From assembly GCA_001804815.1 (NCBI GenBank), contig MHBI01000020.1, positions 1-64,000 of the forward strand: a DNA stretch of 64,000 bases. The letters are read 5' to 3'. Both the position numbers and the translations under genes were made by a program. This stretch comes from Lentisphaerae bacterium GWF2_50_93. GTDB lineage: Bacteria > Verrucomicrobiota > Lentisphaeria > Victivallales > GWF2-50-93. The first letter of the stretch is position 1. Each line of letters starts with the position of its first letter. Of this stretch, positions 26,930-35,651 are shown one piece after another. The notes under the pieces are model-generated. The model was not told where the DNA came from, made no database searches, and saw nothing but the letters and a program-made list of their open reading frames with translations.

Positions 26930-27829
26930 ATGGAATCAGTACTCGAACATTTCTCAGGATTCATGACCATTGAAAAAGGACTTTCCGGAAATTCCGTCTC
27001 AGCATACCTGACCGATCTCCGCGACTTCATCCGTTTCATCAGGGAAAAGGGCAGGAACGACTTCAACGATGTCACCCGCGCCGACATACAGGACTTCCTG
27101 TCGGACTGCAAGGCCCGCGGGCTCGAATCTTCCTCCATGGCCCGGCGCCTGGTCTCGATCAAGATGCTTTTCAGATACATGTTCCAGGAAAAACTGATTA
27201 AAAGCGACATCACCGACGTGATGGATTCCCCGAAACTCTGGCGCCTCCTGCCGGACATGCTTTCGGCCAAGGAAGTCGACTTGCTGCTCATGGCATTCCC
27301 GGCTACCGGCAAGGATGCTCTGACCTTCCGCAACCGCACGATTCTGGAACTGATGTATTCCTGCGGACTCCGCGTTTCCGAGACCGCAGAATTGAAACTC
27401 GGAAGCCTTCACCTCGGAGAGGAGATAATCCGCGTGATCGGCAAAGGCGACAAGGAAAGAATCGTCCCCATCGGCAAACCCGCCATTGCACTCATCTCCC
27501 GATATATCTCGGAAATGCGCCCCAGGCTGATGGCGAAAGGCGATCCCAACGAACCCAATGTCTTCGTCTCATACCGAGGCCAGCCTCTCGATCGCGAACG
27601 GATATGGGCAGTCGTAAAAGAAGCTGCGAAAATCGCAGGCATCGCGAAGGACATCCACCCGCACACGCTCCGCCACTCGTTCGCAAGCCATCTCCTGGAG
27701 AACGGCGCCGACCTCAGGATAATCCAGGAAATGCTCGGCCACGCCGACATCAGCACCACCCAGATCTATACGCATGTCGACCAGAAGAAACTGATAAGGG
27801 TCCATAAGCAATTCCATCCGAGGGCGTGA
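26930..27829 (+). CDS. xerD: site-specific tyrosine recombinase XerC/XerD family
   Basis: A 299-residue recombinase of the length expected for chromosome-dimer-resolution enzymes. The SAM-like core-binding domain (~1-85) is followed by the catalytic residues: arginine in YSCGLRVSE, lysine in [22 protein letters not shown], the histidine of [15 protein letters not shown] and its tyrosine nucleophile. Nothing nearby suggests an integrase of a mobile element. A start at 26909 is also open, but family alignment favours 26930. Confidence 0.93.
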   Translation: MESVLEHFSGFMTIEKGLSGNSVSAYLTDLRDFIRFIREKGRNDFNDVTRADIQDFLSDCKARGLESSSMARRLVSIKMLFRYMFQEKLIKSDITDVMDSPKLWRLLPDMLSAKEVDLLLMAFPATGKDALTFRNRTILELMYSCGLRVSETAELKLGSLHLGEEIIRVIGKGDKERIVPIGKPAIALISRYISEMRPRLMAKGDPNEPNVFVSYRGQPLDRERIWAVVKEAAKIAGIAKDIHPHTLRHSFASHLLENGADLRIIQEMLGHADISTTQIYTHVDQKKLIRVHKQFHPRA

Positions 27830-28148
27830 GGAAGCAGTGGGCAGTGGGCAGTGGGCAGTGGGCAGTGGGCAGTGGGCAGTGGGCAGTGGGCAGTGGGCAG
27901 TGTAATAATTTAAAAGGAGCGCTGGCGTCTCGCCGGCAATAATCAGTTAATTCATGATAATTATTCCGCCTGAAGGCGGGACTCCACAGCGCCTACATCG
28001 CCGCGACCAAAGGTTGGTTTCAAGACAAACGCGCTCGGAGTACCGGCTTTAGCCGGAACATGAAGGGACAACATCTCGCCAGTTATTTTGAAAACTTGAA
28101 TGATGGCAGTATTGTTTAGGAAATTATTTGGAAGATATATAAAACACA
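27830..28148. repeat. tandem 7-bp repeat and hairpin cluster
   Basis: About ten copies of the 7-bp unit GCAGTGG span 27834-27902, right after xerD. A GGAG-foot hairpin GCTGGC-gtctc-GCCGGC follows at 27916-27938. A further GGAG/CTCC-type multi-arm block occupies 27965-28072, with CCGCC-tgaa-GGCGG, GACTCC...GGAGT and CCGGC-ttta-GCCGG. No gene is seen. Confidence 0.75.
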
Positions 28149-28871
28149 ATGAAGACATTTTTAAAGGCCATATCAATAATACTCTCTGCTTCTGCAATAT
28201 CGTTCCTCCTTTCCGCCGAGGACAACAAGACCGGCAATCAGGAACAGCAGCTCTCTTCCTGCATCACAGGCCTTAGTTCTGAAAAATTCGAAACGCGCGA
28301 GGAATCCCAGACAAGGCTACTGGAAACCGGAAAGACCCAGTACGACCTGGTACTGAGGAAATCCATCGAGGCTTATGCCCTCAACAAGGATCCCGAAATC
28401 CGCCTCAGGCTGAAGAATGTACTCAGAACCCTTGTGACGGAAAAGAACTTCCAGAAAAAAGGATTCATCGGTATTTCCATGAGCAACAGTCCGGCCGTCC
28501 TTAAAATCGGCGACATTACCTACAATCCGATCGAAATTGTGAACGTCATATCGGACATGCCAGCGGACAAGAGCGGATTCATGACCGGCGACAAAATCCT
28601 GAGAATCGACGACAAGACATGCAATATGAACTTCAACTCGAACAATGTCGTCGAATACATTTCCGCTAAAAAACCCGAGACAAAGGTGACCTTCCTGCTG
28701 CAGTCCGGCGACAACACAGTTACAAAGGAAGTCGTGATAACCGAACGACCTGATCTTCCGAACGAACCGACAGCCGAACAACAGAAAGAAGACTTCTTCA
28801 CGAAGTGGTTCAAGGAAAACGTCACCTCTCCAGAAAAACAGAAGCAGGTAAAACCAGCGAACTCCAATTGA
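28149..28871 (+). CDS. exported HEAT-PDZ protein
   Basis: A 240-residue protein with an N-terminal signal peptide (MKTFLKAISIILSASAISFLLSAE). Residues ~35-100 look like HEAT-type helices (LSSEKFETREESQTRLLETG, DPEIRLRLKNVLRTL). Residues ~105-205 form a PDZ domain (KGFIGISM, VISDMPADKSGFMTGDKILRIDDK, VTFLLQSGDN). There is no protease domain. PDZ-only exported proteins usually act as adaptors or scaffolds; the partner is unknown. Confidence 0.75.
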   Translation: MKTFLKAISIILSASAISFLLSAEDNKTGNQEQQLSSCITGLSSEKFETREESQTRLLETGKTQYDLVLRKSIEAYALNKDPEIRLRLKNVLRTLVTEKNFQKKGFIGISMSNSPAVLKIGDITYNPIEIVNVISDMPADKSGFMTGDKILRIDDKTCNMNFNSNNVVEYISAKKPETKVTFLLQSGDNTVTKEVVITERPDLPNEPTAEQQKEDFFTKWFKENVTSPEKQKQVKPANSN

Positions 28872-28875
28872 TTGG

Positions 28876-28930
28876 ATGTAGGGTTGTCCGTCTCGGACAA
28901 GAATCTTCGCCGTGACGGCGAACACTACAT
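28876..28930. repeat. REP-like inverted pair (TTGTCC / TTCGCC)
   Basis: ATGTAG...CTACAT form the outer stem. Inside are TTGTCC-gtctc-GGACAA and TTCGCC-gtgac-GGCGAA. It lies 4 bases after the stop codon of the HEAT-PDZ gene. Confidence 0.8.
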
Positions 28931-29008
28931 TTTTCAAAAGCTAATACTACAAGACCCTCTAAGTTAACTTCATCGACCTGCGCTTCAGGAAATGACACCC
29001 GCAAAGCT

Positions 29009-29079
29009 GTGGGAGTTCACAACTTTAGTTGTGTGCTTTATGATTTTATCAAGGCACAGCTGAAGCTGTGAACTCCTAC
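29009..29079. repeat. REP-like inverted pair, four-way junction (CACAAC / CACAGC)
   Basis: GGGAGTT...AACTCC with feet GTGG and CTAC form the outer stem. The arms are CACAAC-ttta-GTTGTG and CACAGC-tgaa-GCTGTG, and a weaker middle arm contains ATGAT/ATCA. Confidence 0.8.
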
Positions 29080-29158
29080 ATTTCCCATCACGTAAAGGAG
29101 TCGCTTTTTCCTGGAAACTGGCATATATTAATGAACAACAGTATAAAGAGAGAAAACT

Positions 29159-29536
29159 ATGAAAACCACCGCCCATGTAATTTTTGTCTGCGTGATGATG
29201 GCCGTCTTCTGCACCATAGCTGAGGCTCAAAGCCTCGAAAACAGGCTGAACAGGATAATGATAAAGGAAATCTCCGTCGAGGAAGGCAAGTCCAGGGACG
29301 TGTTTGAACTTGTGCGCCAGAAAAGCAAGGAAGCCGATCCTGAAGGCAAAGGTGTGAACTTCGTTTTCCAGGACATGCCCGAAGGCAATGCTGAAGTCAC
29401 AATCAAACTCGTCGACGTCCCGCTCATAAAGGTCATTGAATACATATGCATAGCTTCAAAACTGAAATACAGGATAGACACGCACGCCGTCATCATCTCC
29501 AAGGACAGGAAGGATGAGAAAAAGCCAGCGAAGTGA
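29159..29536 (+). CDS. exported STN-like (secretin/TonB short N-terminal) domain protein
   Basis: A 125-residue protein with a signal peptide (MKTTAHVIFVCVMMAVFCTIAEA). The mature part fits a single STN-type domain: SVEEGKSRDVFELVRQKS, NFVFQDMPEG, VTIKLVDVPLIKVIEYI, YRIDTHAVIIS. These domains usually precede secretins or TonB receptors; here it stands alone. It may be a periplasmic partner of the pseudopilin/secretion apparatus, by inference. Confidence 0.65.
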   Translation: MKTTAHVIFVCVMMAVFCTIAEAQSLENRLNRIMIKEISVEEGKSRDVFELVRQKSKEADPEGKGVNFVFQDMPEGNAEVTIKLVDVPLIKVIEYICIASKLKYRIDTHAVIISKDRKDEKKPAK

Positions 29537-29555
29537 GCTCATCTTCATGGATAAT

Positions 29556-29708
29556 TTGGATTGTTGGATTAATGGATTGATGTAAATCAAAGAGTCATGC
29601 AAAAGCATCTCATTGGAAAACTATTTTGATATCTTCCTAAAAATAAGACAACTGTGTTTTTCTTGATCTCAAACCCAATAATCCAGCAATCCAATCATCC
29701 ATTAATCC
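29556..29708. repeat. word repeats in inverted array between convergent genes
   Basis: TTGGATTGTTGGATTAATGG (29556-29582) follows the plus-strand STN gene. Its reverse-complement words (29675-29708, ATCCAGCAATCCAATCATCC) precede the stop codon of the minus-strand regulator. Together they can form a long imperfect stem with a ~90-base loop and could serve as a bidirectional end signal. The same layout occurs at 45427-45600. Confidence 0.65.
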
Positions 29709-29716
29709 GCTTCCCT

Positions 29717-30376
29717 CTATTCAGCGCCCTCCTCACCGCCTATCCTTACAAAGATATCCTTCGCCATCGATTCGTCGACGGCGAACTGGCTGTTGCCAAG
29801 CTTGAAGAGACAGGAAGGGAAGTTCTGCAGCATCTTGATCTTCATGCCTGGCACCACGCCTATCGCCATCATCTTCTGCATCTTCGCGCTGTCGCGCGTA
29901 TGGATGTATGCGATCTTCCCGCTCTGTCCGGATTCCAGCGATGACAGCGGTGAAATCAGCTTCAGTTCCTTCTTCTCGCGGGCGCAGCATTTTCCAGGCG
30001 GGATGTCGTGTCCGTGCGGACACAGCTTCGGGTGGCCGAGAAGAGTGCAGATCCTGTCATCGATCCCTGCGTGCAGGAGATGTTCGAACTCGCAGGCCTT
30101 TTCGTTCGCGAGCCTGCCCTTGACGTCAAGGACGTCCTCGAGAAGCCGTTCGGCAAGGCGGTGCCTTCTCACGACATCCCTTCCGAGTTTTCTTCCCTTG
30201 TCAGTGAATACGAGAGTGGAATTTCGGATCTCCGCAAATCCGGAGGATACGATCTCCTTAACGGCTTCTTCATCTTTCTTAAGTCCCATTATCTCGAAGC
30301 TCGCCGAAGGAATTTTCTTCTCCTCCAGCTTCACCCAGAGGGATTCGAGTATCTCCTCCGCCTTGTTGCTTGTCAT
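29717..30376 (-). CDS. DtxR-family metalloregulator with FeoA domain
   Basis: A 219-residue regulator. Residues ~1-70 form the winged helix, ending GFAEIRNSTLVFTDKGRKLGRDVVRRHRLAERLLEDVL. Residues ~70-140 form the dimerisation/metal domain (EKACEFEHLLHAGIDDRICTLLGHPKLCPHGHDIP, with H, E and C ligands as in IdeR/DtxR). Residues ~145-219 are a FeoA/SH3-like domain (LSSLESGQSGKIAYIH...MQKMMAIGVVPGMKIKMLQNFP). It should bind Fe(II) or Mn(II) and repress uptake genes. It follows feoB and the zinc-ribbon gene on the same strand. No separate feoA is visible in the window. Confidence 0.92.
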   Translation of the reverse strand: MTSNKAEEILESLWVKLEEKKIPSASFEIMGLKKDEEAVKEIVSSGFAEIRNSTLVFTDKGRKLGRDVVRRHRLAERLLEDVLDVKGRLANEKACEFEHLLHAGIDDRICTLLGHPKLCPHGHDIPPGKCCAREKKELKLISPLSSLESGQSGKIAYIHTRDSAKMQKMMAIGVVPGMKIKMLQNFPSCLFKLGNSQFAVDESMAKDIFVRIGGEEGAE

Positions 30377-30423
30377 ATGTGATTCTCCTTATATTTATAT
30401 TTTTTATGCGTTCTGTTCTTAAA

Positions 30424-30487
30424 GTAGGGACGGGCTTTAGCCTGTCCCATGAATTCAAGGATGGTACACCCTAAAGGGCGTACCTAC
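30424..30487. repeat. REP-like inverted pair (GGGACGGGC / GGTACACCC)
   Basis: GTAG + GGGACGGGC-ttta-GCCTGTCCC on the left, and GGTACACCC-taaa-GGGCGTACC + CTAC on the right. The right CTAC provides the TAG stop of the minus-strand gene at 30484-30690. Confidence 0.85.
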
Positions 30488-30690
30488 TCTAGCCGATTTT
30501 TTCCCAACAACCGGCGACCGACAACTGACAACCGACGACTTATCTTTTTCATCCATTCCGGTTCCTTTGGGATCTCATAGCCGCAGTTCGGACACTTCAC
30601 CATCCTGCATTTTTTCGCCATGACGCAGCCTTCGCAGCTTGATGCCGCGGCGTTTTCATCAAACTCGTTTCCGCATAACGGACATTTCAT
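30484..30690 (-). CDS. small zinc-ribbon protein downstream of feoB
   Basis: A 68-residue protein starting MKCPLCGNEFDENAAASSCEGCVMAKKCRMVKCPNCGYEIP. It has four CxxC-type knuckles, fitting zinc or Fe-S binding. Its ATG overlaps the feoB stop as ATGA, so translation is coupled. By position it could play an FeoC-like role, but the sequence is not the usual FeoC winged helix. The C-terminal RRLSVVGRRLLGKNRLE is encoded by a short-word repeat (GTCGGTTGTC type), and the stop is supplied by a REP-like foot, so the original end was probably shorter. Confidence 0.75.
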   Translation of the reverse strand: MKCPLCGNEFDENAAASSCEGCVMAKKCRMVKCPNCGYEIPKEPEWMKKISRRLSVVGRRLLGKNRLE

Positions 30691-32636
30691 AAATGCACCC
30701 CGGTGACTTTCAATATGGCGCTCAATACAAGACCTGAGCCAAACGAAAAGAACAATATGAACACGGAAATGCCGACGCCTGTCTTCCATCCGCGCTCCTT
30801 GATATTCATTATCAGCTGCGCTATGCAGGGCAGGAAGACAGTCATGACAACGCTTGCGACCAGAAGCTGGTTTCCGTTCAAAAGACCGTGCGTATTAAGC
30901 TCATAAAGTCCGGCCGCCCCGTAATCGCGCCTGAAGAAGCCGAAAAAGAATGCGACCGCCGTCCTGTCGGGAAGATCCAGAAGTCTCACAGGATGGACAA
31001 GCGCTCCTACAAGAAGATCGAAAACCCCGGTGATCTGCCCTATCCAGATCAGCACGCTTGCAAGGATGAAAAGTGGAAGGACTTCTACGAAATACCATAC
31101 CATCCTCGTATATGTCTTCACGATAATGTTTGACAGCTTCGGCAGCCTGAGCGGTGGAACTTCCATGAAAAAGACAGGTTTCTCGCCGGGGAGGATTTTT
31201 GCACCGATAAATCCGACCAGCAGGAAAATCATGAAAATAATCGCCGCCCAAATCAGGAAGCCGGAAAGGTTGTCCTTGAACAGGGTAAGGATGACCCCAA
31301 GCTGTGCGGCACAAGGGACTGCAAGAGCCAGAAGGAGTGTCGCCATAATACGTTCCCTGTTCGTAGAAAGGGTCCGGGTCACCATGGTGGCCATTGTCTT
31401 GCATCCGAGCCCGAGCACCATCGGTATCACCGCCCTGCCCGACAATCCGATCTGCTTGAAGACCCTGTCAATCAGCATCGCAAGCCGTGGCAGATATCCT
31501 GTATCCTCGATGACCGCGAACACGATGAAGAATGTCCCTACGATGGGTAATATTATTGCTACTGCGTATCTTATGCCCAGAGTTATTATCCCATATTCGC
31601 CGACAAAGAGCTGCTGGATGGAAACCCAGGGGACAATACCTTCGACAATTTTTGTGACATAAGGATTCACATATCCGGTGAACACGGTGTTTTCAAGGAA
31701 ATCCACAAGCACCCCTGCCCCGAACCCACCGATGAACTTGTAGAATCCGAAATAAAGTACGACCATCAGTATCGGAATTCCGGTCAACGGATTCATCATA
31801 AGCCTGCTGAGAGTTTCAGCGAATCCAACCTTCTCCTCCCTGGCATGGCTCAGGACTTTCTCCTCAATATCTGCCGCCGCCTGATATCTCTTCATGTTCA
31901 GCATGTAATTGACCGAGTGCAGGCTTGCTTCCGCTGTCTCATCTGCCAGGCTTGCCATCTTCTCAAAGTCAGGTTCCTTCTTCTTGGCAAGTGCAGAAAT
32001 TCCGGTGTCCTTCTGCAGGAGCAGTATCGCAGCCGCGCGTTTTGAAATCATGTACTCGGTCTTGCTCAAAGCCTCCATCGTGGCAATTTTTTCTTCTATG
32101 ACTTTGTCATATCGAAGAAAAAATTTATCCTTATCAGCAGAATAATTGATAATAACGCCCCTCAGAAGATCCATCCCCCTGCCTGTGACGGAGACAGTCG
32201 GTATTACTGGAATTTTCAACTCAGACTCAAGCCTGGGGATATCGATCTTCATCCCCAGCTTTTCGGCTTCATCCATAATGTTGAGGACAAGGATTACCGG
32301 CAGGCCAGCCTCAAGCAACTGGAATGTGAAGGGCAGCATTCTTTCAAGGTTCTTGGCATCTATTACATGTATGAGGACATCCGCCTTTTCCGTAAGGATT
32401 ATTTTCTGGGAAACTCTTTCTTCCTCAGTGATAGGTATGAGGGAATACATCCCGGGAGTGTCAATTATGTCATACTCATCAGAACCGATCTTCCCTTTTC
32501 CGCGGGATACTTCTACAGATGTTCCTGGATAGTTTGAAACGGTGGCATAGCTTCCGGTAAGGTCGTTGAATATCACGCTTTTCCCGACATTCGGGTTCCC
32601 GGCTATAAGAATTTTCTTTCCTGCATCAGAATTCAT
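30687..32636 (-). CDS. feoB: ferrous iron transport GTPase/permease FeoB
   Basis: A 649-residue inner-membrane Fe(II) transporter. The G domain at the N-terminus has GNPNVGKS, DTPGMYSL and NIMDEAEK (NxxD). A helical linker leads to about eight or more membrane segments carrying the Gate motifs (VLGLGCKTMATM, AVPCAAQLGV). The length is within the family range. Two TTAGG-N4-CCTAA palindromes lie upstream, and a DtxR-FeoA regulator lies downstream. Confidence 0.97.
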   Translation of the reverse strand: MNSDAGKKILIAGNPNVGKSVIFNDLTGSYATVSNYPGTSVEVSRGKGKIGSDEYDIIDTPGMYSLIPITEEERVSQKIILTEKADVLIHVIDAKNLERMLPFTFQLLEAGLPVILVLNIMDEAEKLGMKIDIPRLESELKIPVIPTVSVTGRGMDLLRGVIINYSADKDKFFLRYDKVIEEKIATMEALSKTEYMISKRAAAILLLQKDTGISALAKKKEPDFEKMASLADETAEASLHSVNYMLNMKRYQAAADIEEKVLSHAREEKVGFAETLSRLMMNPLTGIPILMVVLYFGFYKFIGGFGAGVLVDFLENTVFTGYVNPYVTKIVEGIVPWVSIQQLFVGEYGIITLGIRYAVAIILPIVGTFFIVFAVIEDTGYLPRLAMLIDRVFKQIGLSGRAVIPMVLGLGCKTMATMVTRTLSTNRERIMATLLLALAVPCAAQLGVILTLFKDNLSGFLIWAAIIFMIFLLVGFIGAKILPGEKPVFFMEVPPLRLPKLSNIIVKTYTRMVWYFVEVLPLFILASVLIWIGQITGVFDLLVGALVHPVRLLDLPDRTAVAFFFGFFRRDYGAAGLYELNTHGLLNGNQLLVASVVMTVFLPCIAQLIMNIKERGWKTGVGISVFILFFSFGSGLVLSAILKVTGVHL

Positions 32637-32662
32637 ATGTTAATCTTAATTCAGGTTTTTAA

Positions 32663-32676
32663 TTAGGCCGACCTAA
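32663..32676. promoter_or_regulatory. DtxR-type operator candidate 1 of feoB
   Basis: Perfect palindrome TTAGG-ccga-CCTAA, 27 bases before the feoB start codon. IdeR/DtxR boxes are built from TTAGG/CCTAA half-sites, so this is a good candidate site for the regulator at 29717-30376. It shares CCTAACTGC with site 2. Confidence 0.75.
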
Positions 32677-32728
32677 CTGCGGTATCAAAAAAACAGCTAT
32701 CCGCAACCATTTTGAACTTAAGCTTAAC

Positions 32729-32742
32729 TTAGGGCATCCTAA
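32729..32742. promoter_or_regulatory. DtxR-type operator candidate 2 of feoB
   Basis: Perfect palindrome TTAGG-gcat-CCTAA, 66 bases centre to centre from site 1. Both are followed by CTGC, so they are direct copies as well as internal palindromes. Confidence 0.75.
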
Positions 32743-33130
32743 CTGCAAGTCAAGTCTTTTACCATAATTTATGCAGAATATAATACAGAATCTGAATCAC
32801 TTATACTGCTATGAATACCTACATGCCTGTTCTTGAAGCAAGTCTAATCTTGTAATTTTCCAAGCAGCTCATATGATTAAAGAGGAAATTGTAAAATTGT
32901 CTCTGCTGAGCTGGTTGCTGAAGTTGGAGTCAACGCATTATTGCGTGTCTCTTTGCTGCTGAAGACACAGCCAGCAATGGCTTAACTACCAACTAAGCAG
33001 GAGAACTGGACTAATCCTTTTTGCGCGCAGTTTCTCAAATTACAAATTTCGAGTTACAAGTTTCAGACTTCCCATTTTGAATTCAACCGTTTGCAAGTTA
33101 TGTTATTATATTGAAATAAAGGAATTTCCT
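32743..33130. repeat. intergenic region with REP-like element copy E
   Basis: Positions 32923-32993 hold the second register of the cloverleaf family, inverted: GTTGGAGTCAA...TTAACTACCAAC outer arm, ACGCA-ttat-TGCGT, TGTCT...AGACA, and AGCCA-gcaa-TGGCT. Positions 33031-33066 hold TTACAAATTTCGAGTTACAAG words. The lon promoter must lie near the end, but I cannot place it firmly. Confidence 0.7.
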
Positions 33131-35647
33131 ATGGATGATATTGACGCGAAAAATATTGGTGAAGAGAAGGCTATAGAAATCAACGGTGAGGATGTCACCA
33201 ACGGGGACAAGCCCGCCAACCTCCAACGGCGTGACAGCTACAACGTGCCTCTTCTCGCCCTCAAGGACATCGTAATTTTCCCATATACCCTGTCCCCGCT
33301 GGTAGTTGAAGGCGAAGCTGTCATAAAAATGATAGAAAGCCTTATCAGCGGCGACCGGACCCTGGCCCTTTTCCCTGAAGTGCCCCATCTCAAGGAAAAG
33401 GCCATAGAACTCGCGGAACCTGTAATCCAGACATTCGATGTTGAAAGCAAGTCCCTGTGCACCATCGGCGTCCTCGCAAGGATAGTCAAAATGCTGAAGT
33501 TCCCTGACGGCACCGTGAGGATCCTGGTCAGAGGGCTCAAGAGGATACGCTACCAGAAGAAAATCACCAGCGCGCCTCCGTTCATTGTCGAAGTAAAAGA
33601 CATCATCGAGGAAAAGATCGAGAATATTGAGACCATCGCAATGGCGAGGAACGCCATAAAGCAGTTCCAGGAAATCATATCCACCTCACCCTTCTATCCC
33701 GAAGAGCTGCGAATTGCGATCCTGAACATCGACGACAACGCGCGCCTCGCGGATCTCATAGCCGACACGCTCCACATAACCTACATGGAAAAACTCAACA
33801 TACTGGCCCTGCAAAACCTGCATTCACGCCTGCAGTTCCTCACGATCCTGCTCAACCGCGAACTTGAAGTCCTGCATGTCGGAACGAAGATACAGTCGCA
33901 GGTCAGCAGCTCCCTCGGAAAAAGCCAGAGGGAATATTTCCTCAGGGAACAGCTTAAGACTATCAAAAAGGAACTCGGCGACGACTCGAAGAATCCGGAC
34001 ATAGCAGCCATCGAGGAGAAAATTGCAAAACAGAAACTGCCGGAAAAAGTGGAAGCCACCATCAGGAAGGAAATGGAAAGACTTGCGATGATCCAGCAGG
34101 CATCCCCTGAATACAATGTCGCCCATACATATATTGACTGGCTTGTGACCTTGCCTTGGACAACGTATACCGACGACAGGATCGACATCAAGGAATCCTC
34201 GGAGATCCTCGATGCCGACCATTATGACTTGAAGGACGTCAAGGAAAGGATTCTCGACTTCCTCGCAGTCCTCCAGCTCAAGAAGAACAGGAAGTCCCCG
34301 ATCCTTTGCTTTGTCGGCCCTCCCGGAGTCGGCAAGACTTCGCTCGGACAGTCCATCGCCAGGGCGATGAACAGGAAGTTCGTGCGCATGTCGCTCGGCG
34401 GCATAAAGGACGAGGCCGAAATACGCGGACACCGGCGCACCTATGTCGGAGCCCTGCCCGGCAGGATCTTACAGGGGCTGAAAAAGGCGCAGAGCGCGAA
34501 TCCGGTCTTCATGCTCGACGAGATCGACAAGATAGGAAATGATTTCAGGGGCGATCCAGCTTCCGCCCTGCTCGAAGTACTCGATCCCCAGCAGAACTTC
34601 GCATTCAACGACCATTACATCGAACTGGACTTCGATCTCAGCTCCGTAATGTTCATTGCCACCGCCAATATCACCGACACGATCCCGCCGGCCTTGCTGG
34701 ACAGGATGGAAATGCTCAGGCTGCCCGGCTATACAATGATGGAAAAAAAACAGATCGCCTCGCGTTTCCTCATTCCGAAACAGCTGAAGGAAAACGGGCT
34801 TGAACCAAGACAGCTCAACATGCCGGTGAAGACCGTTGAATCCGTCGTCAACAAATACACACGCGAGGCCGGCGTAAGAAATCTTGAAAGGACTATCGGT
34901 ACCGTATTCAGGAAGATAGCCAGGAAAATAGTCGAAAAGAAACTCTCCCCTGACAAGAAGACACATGTAAAGCCCAATGAACTCGGTCAATATCTGGGCC
35001 CTCAGAAGTTCTTCATGGATGAAGTCGAGATAAAGCCTGTTGTCGGATCCGCGACAGGCATGGCATGGACCAGCGCAGGGGGGTCGATCCTCGCCGTCGA
35101 AGTCACCAGCATGCCTGGCAAGGGGAACCTCAAGCTGACCGGCTCACTCGGCGACGTCATGAAGGAGAGCGCGGAGACGGCTTTCAGCTTCATCAAAAGC
35201 CACCAGGTGGAGCTCGACATAAAAGCCTCTGTTTTCACGGACAACGATTTCCATATACATATTCCAGATGGCGCGACTCCAAAAGACGGCCCATCAGCAG
35301 GAATCACCATGGTTACCGCCCTTGTCTCCCTTCTCAAAAACAAGGCTCCCAAAAGCCGCATGTCCATGACCGGTGAAATCACCCTCCGCGGCAAGGTCAC
35401 CCCTGTCGGCGGAATAAAGGAGAAGGTCATATCAGCCCTTGTTTCAGGGATACGTACGATAATCCTTCCCGACAAGAACGAGAAGGATCTGGAGAACATA
35501 CCCGAGGAGGTCAGGAAGAATGTCAAATTCATATTCGTCTCCGACATCATGGAGACTTTGAAGCATTCCTTGAACCTGAATCTGGACGGTAAAAAGCCTG
35601 CGAAACCCGCAAAGTCCGACAGGAAAAAATCCGACAAGAAGAAATAA
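33131..35647 (+). CDS. lon: ATP-dependent protease Lon
   Basis: An 838-residue Lon of the bacterial A type, degrading misfolded and regulatory proteins and potentially the antitoxins encoded in this window. The N-terminal LON domain (~35-240) begins VPLLALKDIVIFPYTLSPL. The AAA module has GPPGVGKTS and VFMLDEIDKI. The protease domain has the Ser in KDGPSAGIT and the Lys in VGGIKEKVI. The start at 33131 is preceded by AAAGGA; an earlier in-frame start at 33077 is less likely. The C-terminal tail is Lys/Pro-rich. Confidence 0.97.
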   Translation: MDDIDAKNIGEEKAIEINGEDVTNGDKPANLQRRDSYNVPLLALKDIVIFPYTLSPLVVEGEAVIKMIESLISGDRTLALFPEVPHLKEKAIELAEPVIQTFDVESKSLCTIGVLARIVKMLKFPDGTVRILVRGLKRIRYQKKITSAPPFIVEVKDIIEEKIENIETIAMARNAIKQFQEIISTSPFYPEELRIAILNIDDNARLADLIADTLHITYMEKLNILALQNLHSRLQFLTILLNRELEVLHVGTKIQSQVSSSLGKSQREYFLREQLKTIKKELGDDSKNPDIAAIEEKIAKQKLPEKVEATIRKEMERLAMIQQASPEYNVAHTYIDWLVTLPWTTYTDDRIDIKESSEILDADHYDLKDVKERILDFLAVLQLKKNRKSPILCFVGPPGVGKTSLGQSIARAMNRKFVRMSLGGIKDEAEIRGHRRTYVGALPGRILQGLKKAQSANPVFMLDEIDKIGNDFRGDPASALLEVLDPQQNFAFNDHYIELDFDLSSVMFIATANITDTIPPALLDRMEMLRLPGYTMMEKKQIASRFLIPKQLKENGLEPRQLNMPVKTVESVVNKYTREAGVRNLERTIGTVFRKIARKIVEKKLSPDKKTHVKPNELGQYLGPQKFFMDEVEIKPVVGSATGMAWTSAGGSILAVEVTSMPGKGNLKLTGSLGDVMKESAETAFSFIKSHQVELDIKASVFTDNDFHIHIPDGATPKDGPSAGITMVTALVSLLKNKAPKSRMSMTGEITLRGKVTPVGGIKEKVISALVSGIRTIILPDKNEKDLENIPEEVRKNVKFIFVSDIMETLKHSLNLNLDGKKPAKPAKSDRKKSDKKK

Positions 35648-35651
35648 TAAA

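Noticed and set aside
26930..27829. Integrase of a mobile element
   Set aside because: Length and motifs fit housekeeping XerC/XerD, and no att-like repeats or cargo genes are next to it.
27834..27902. Possible CRISPR-like array
   Set aside because: Uninterrupted 7-bp tandem units with no spacers; a simple-sequence repeat.
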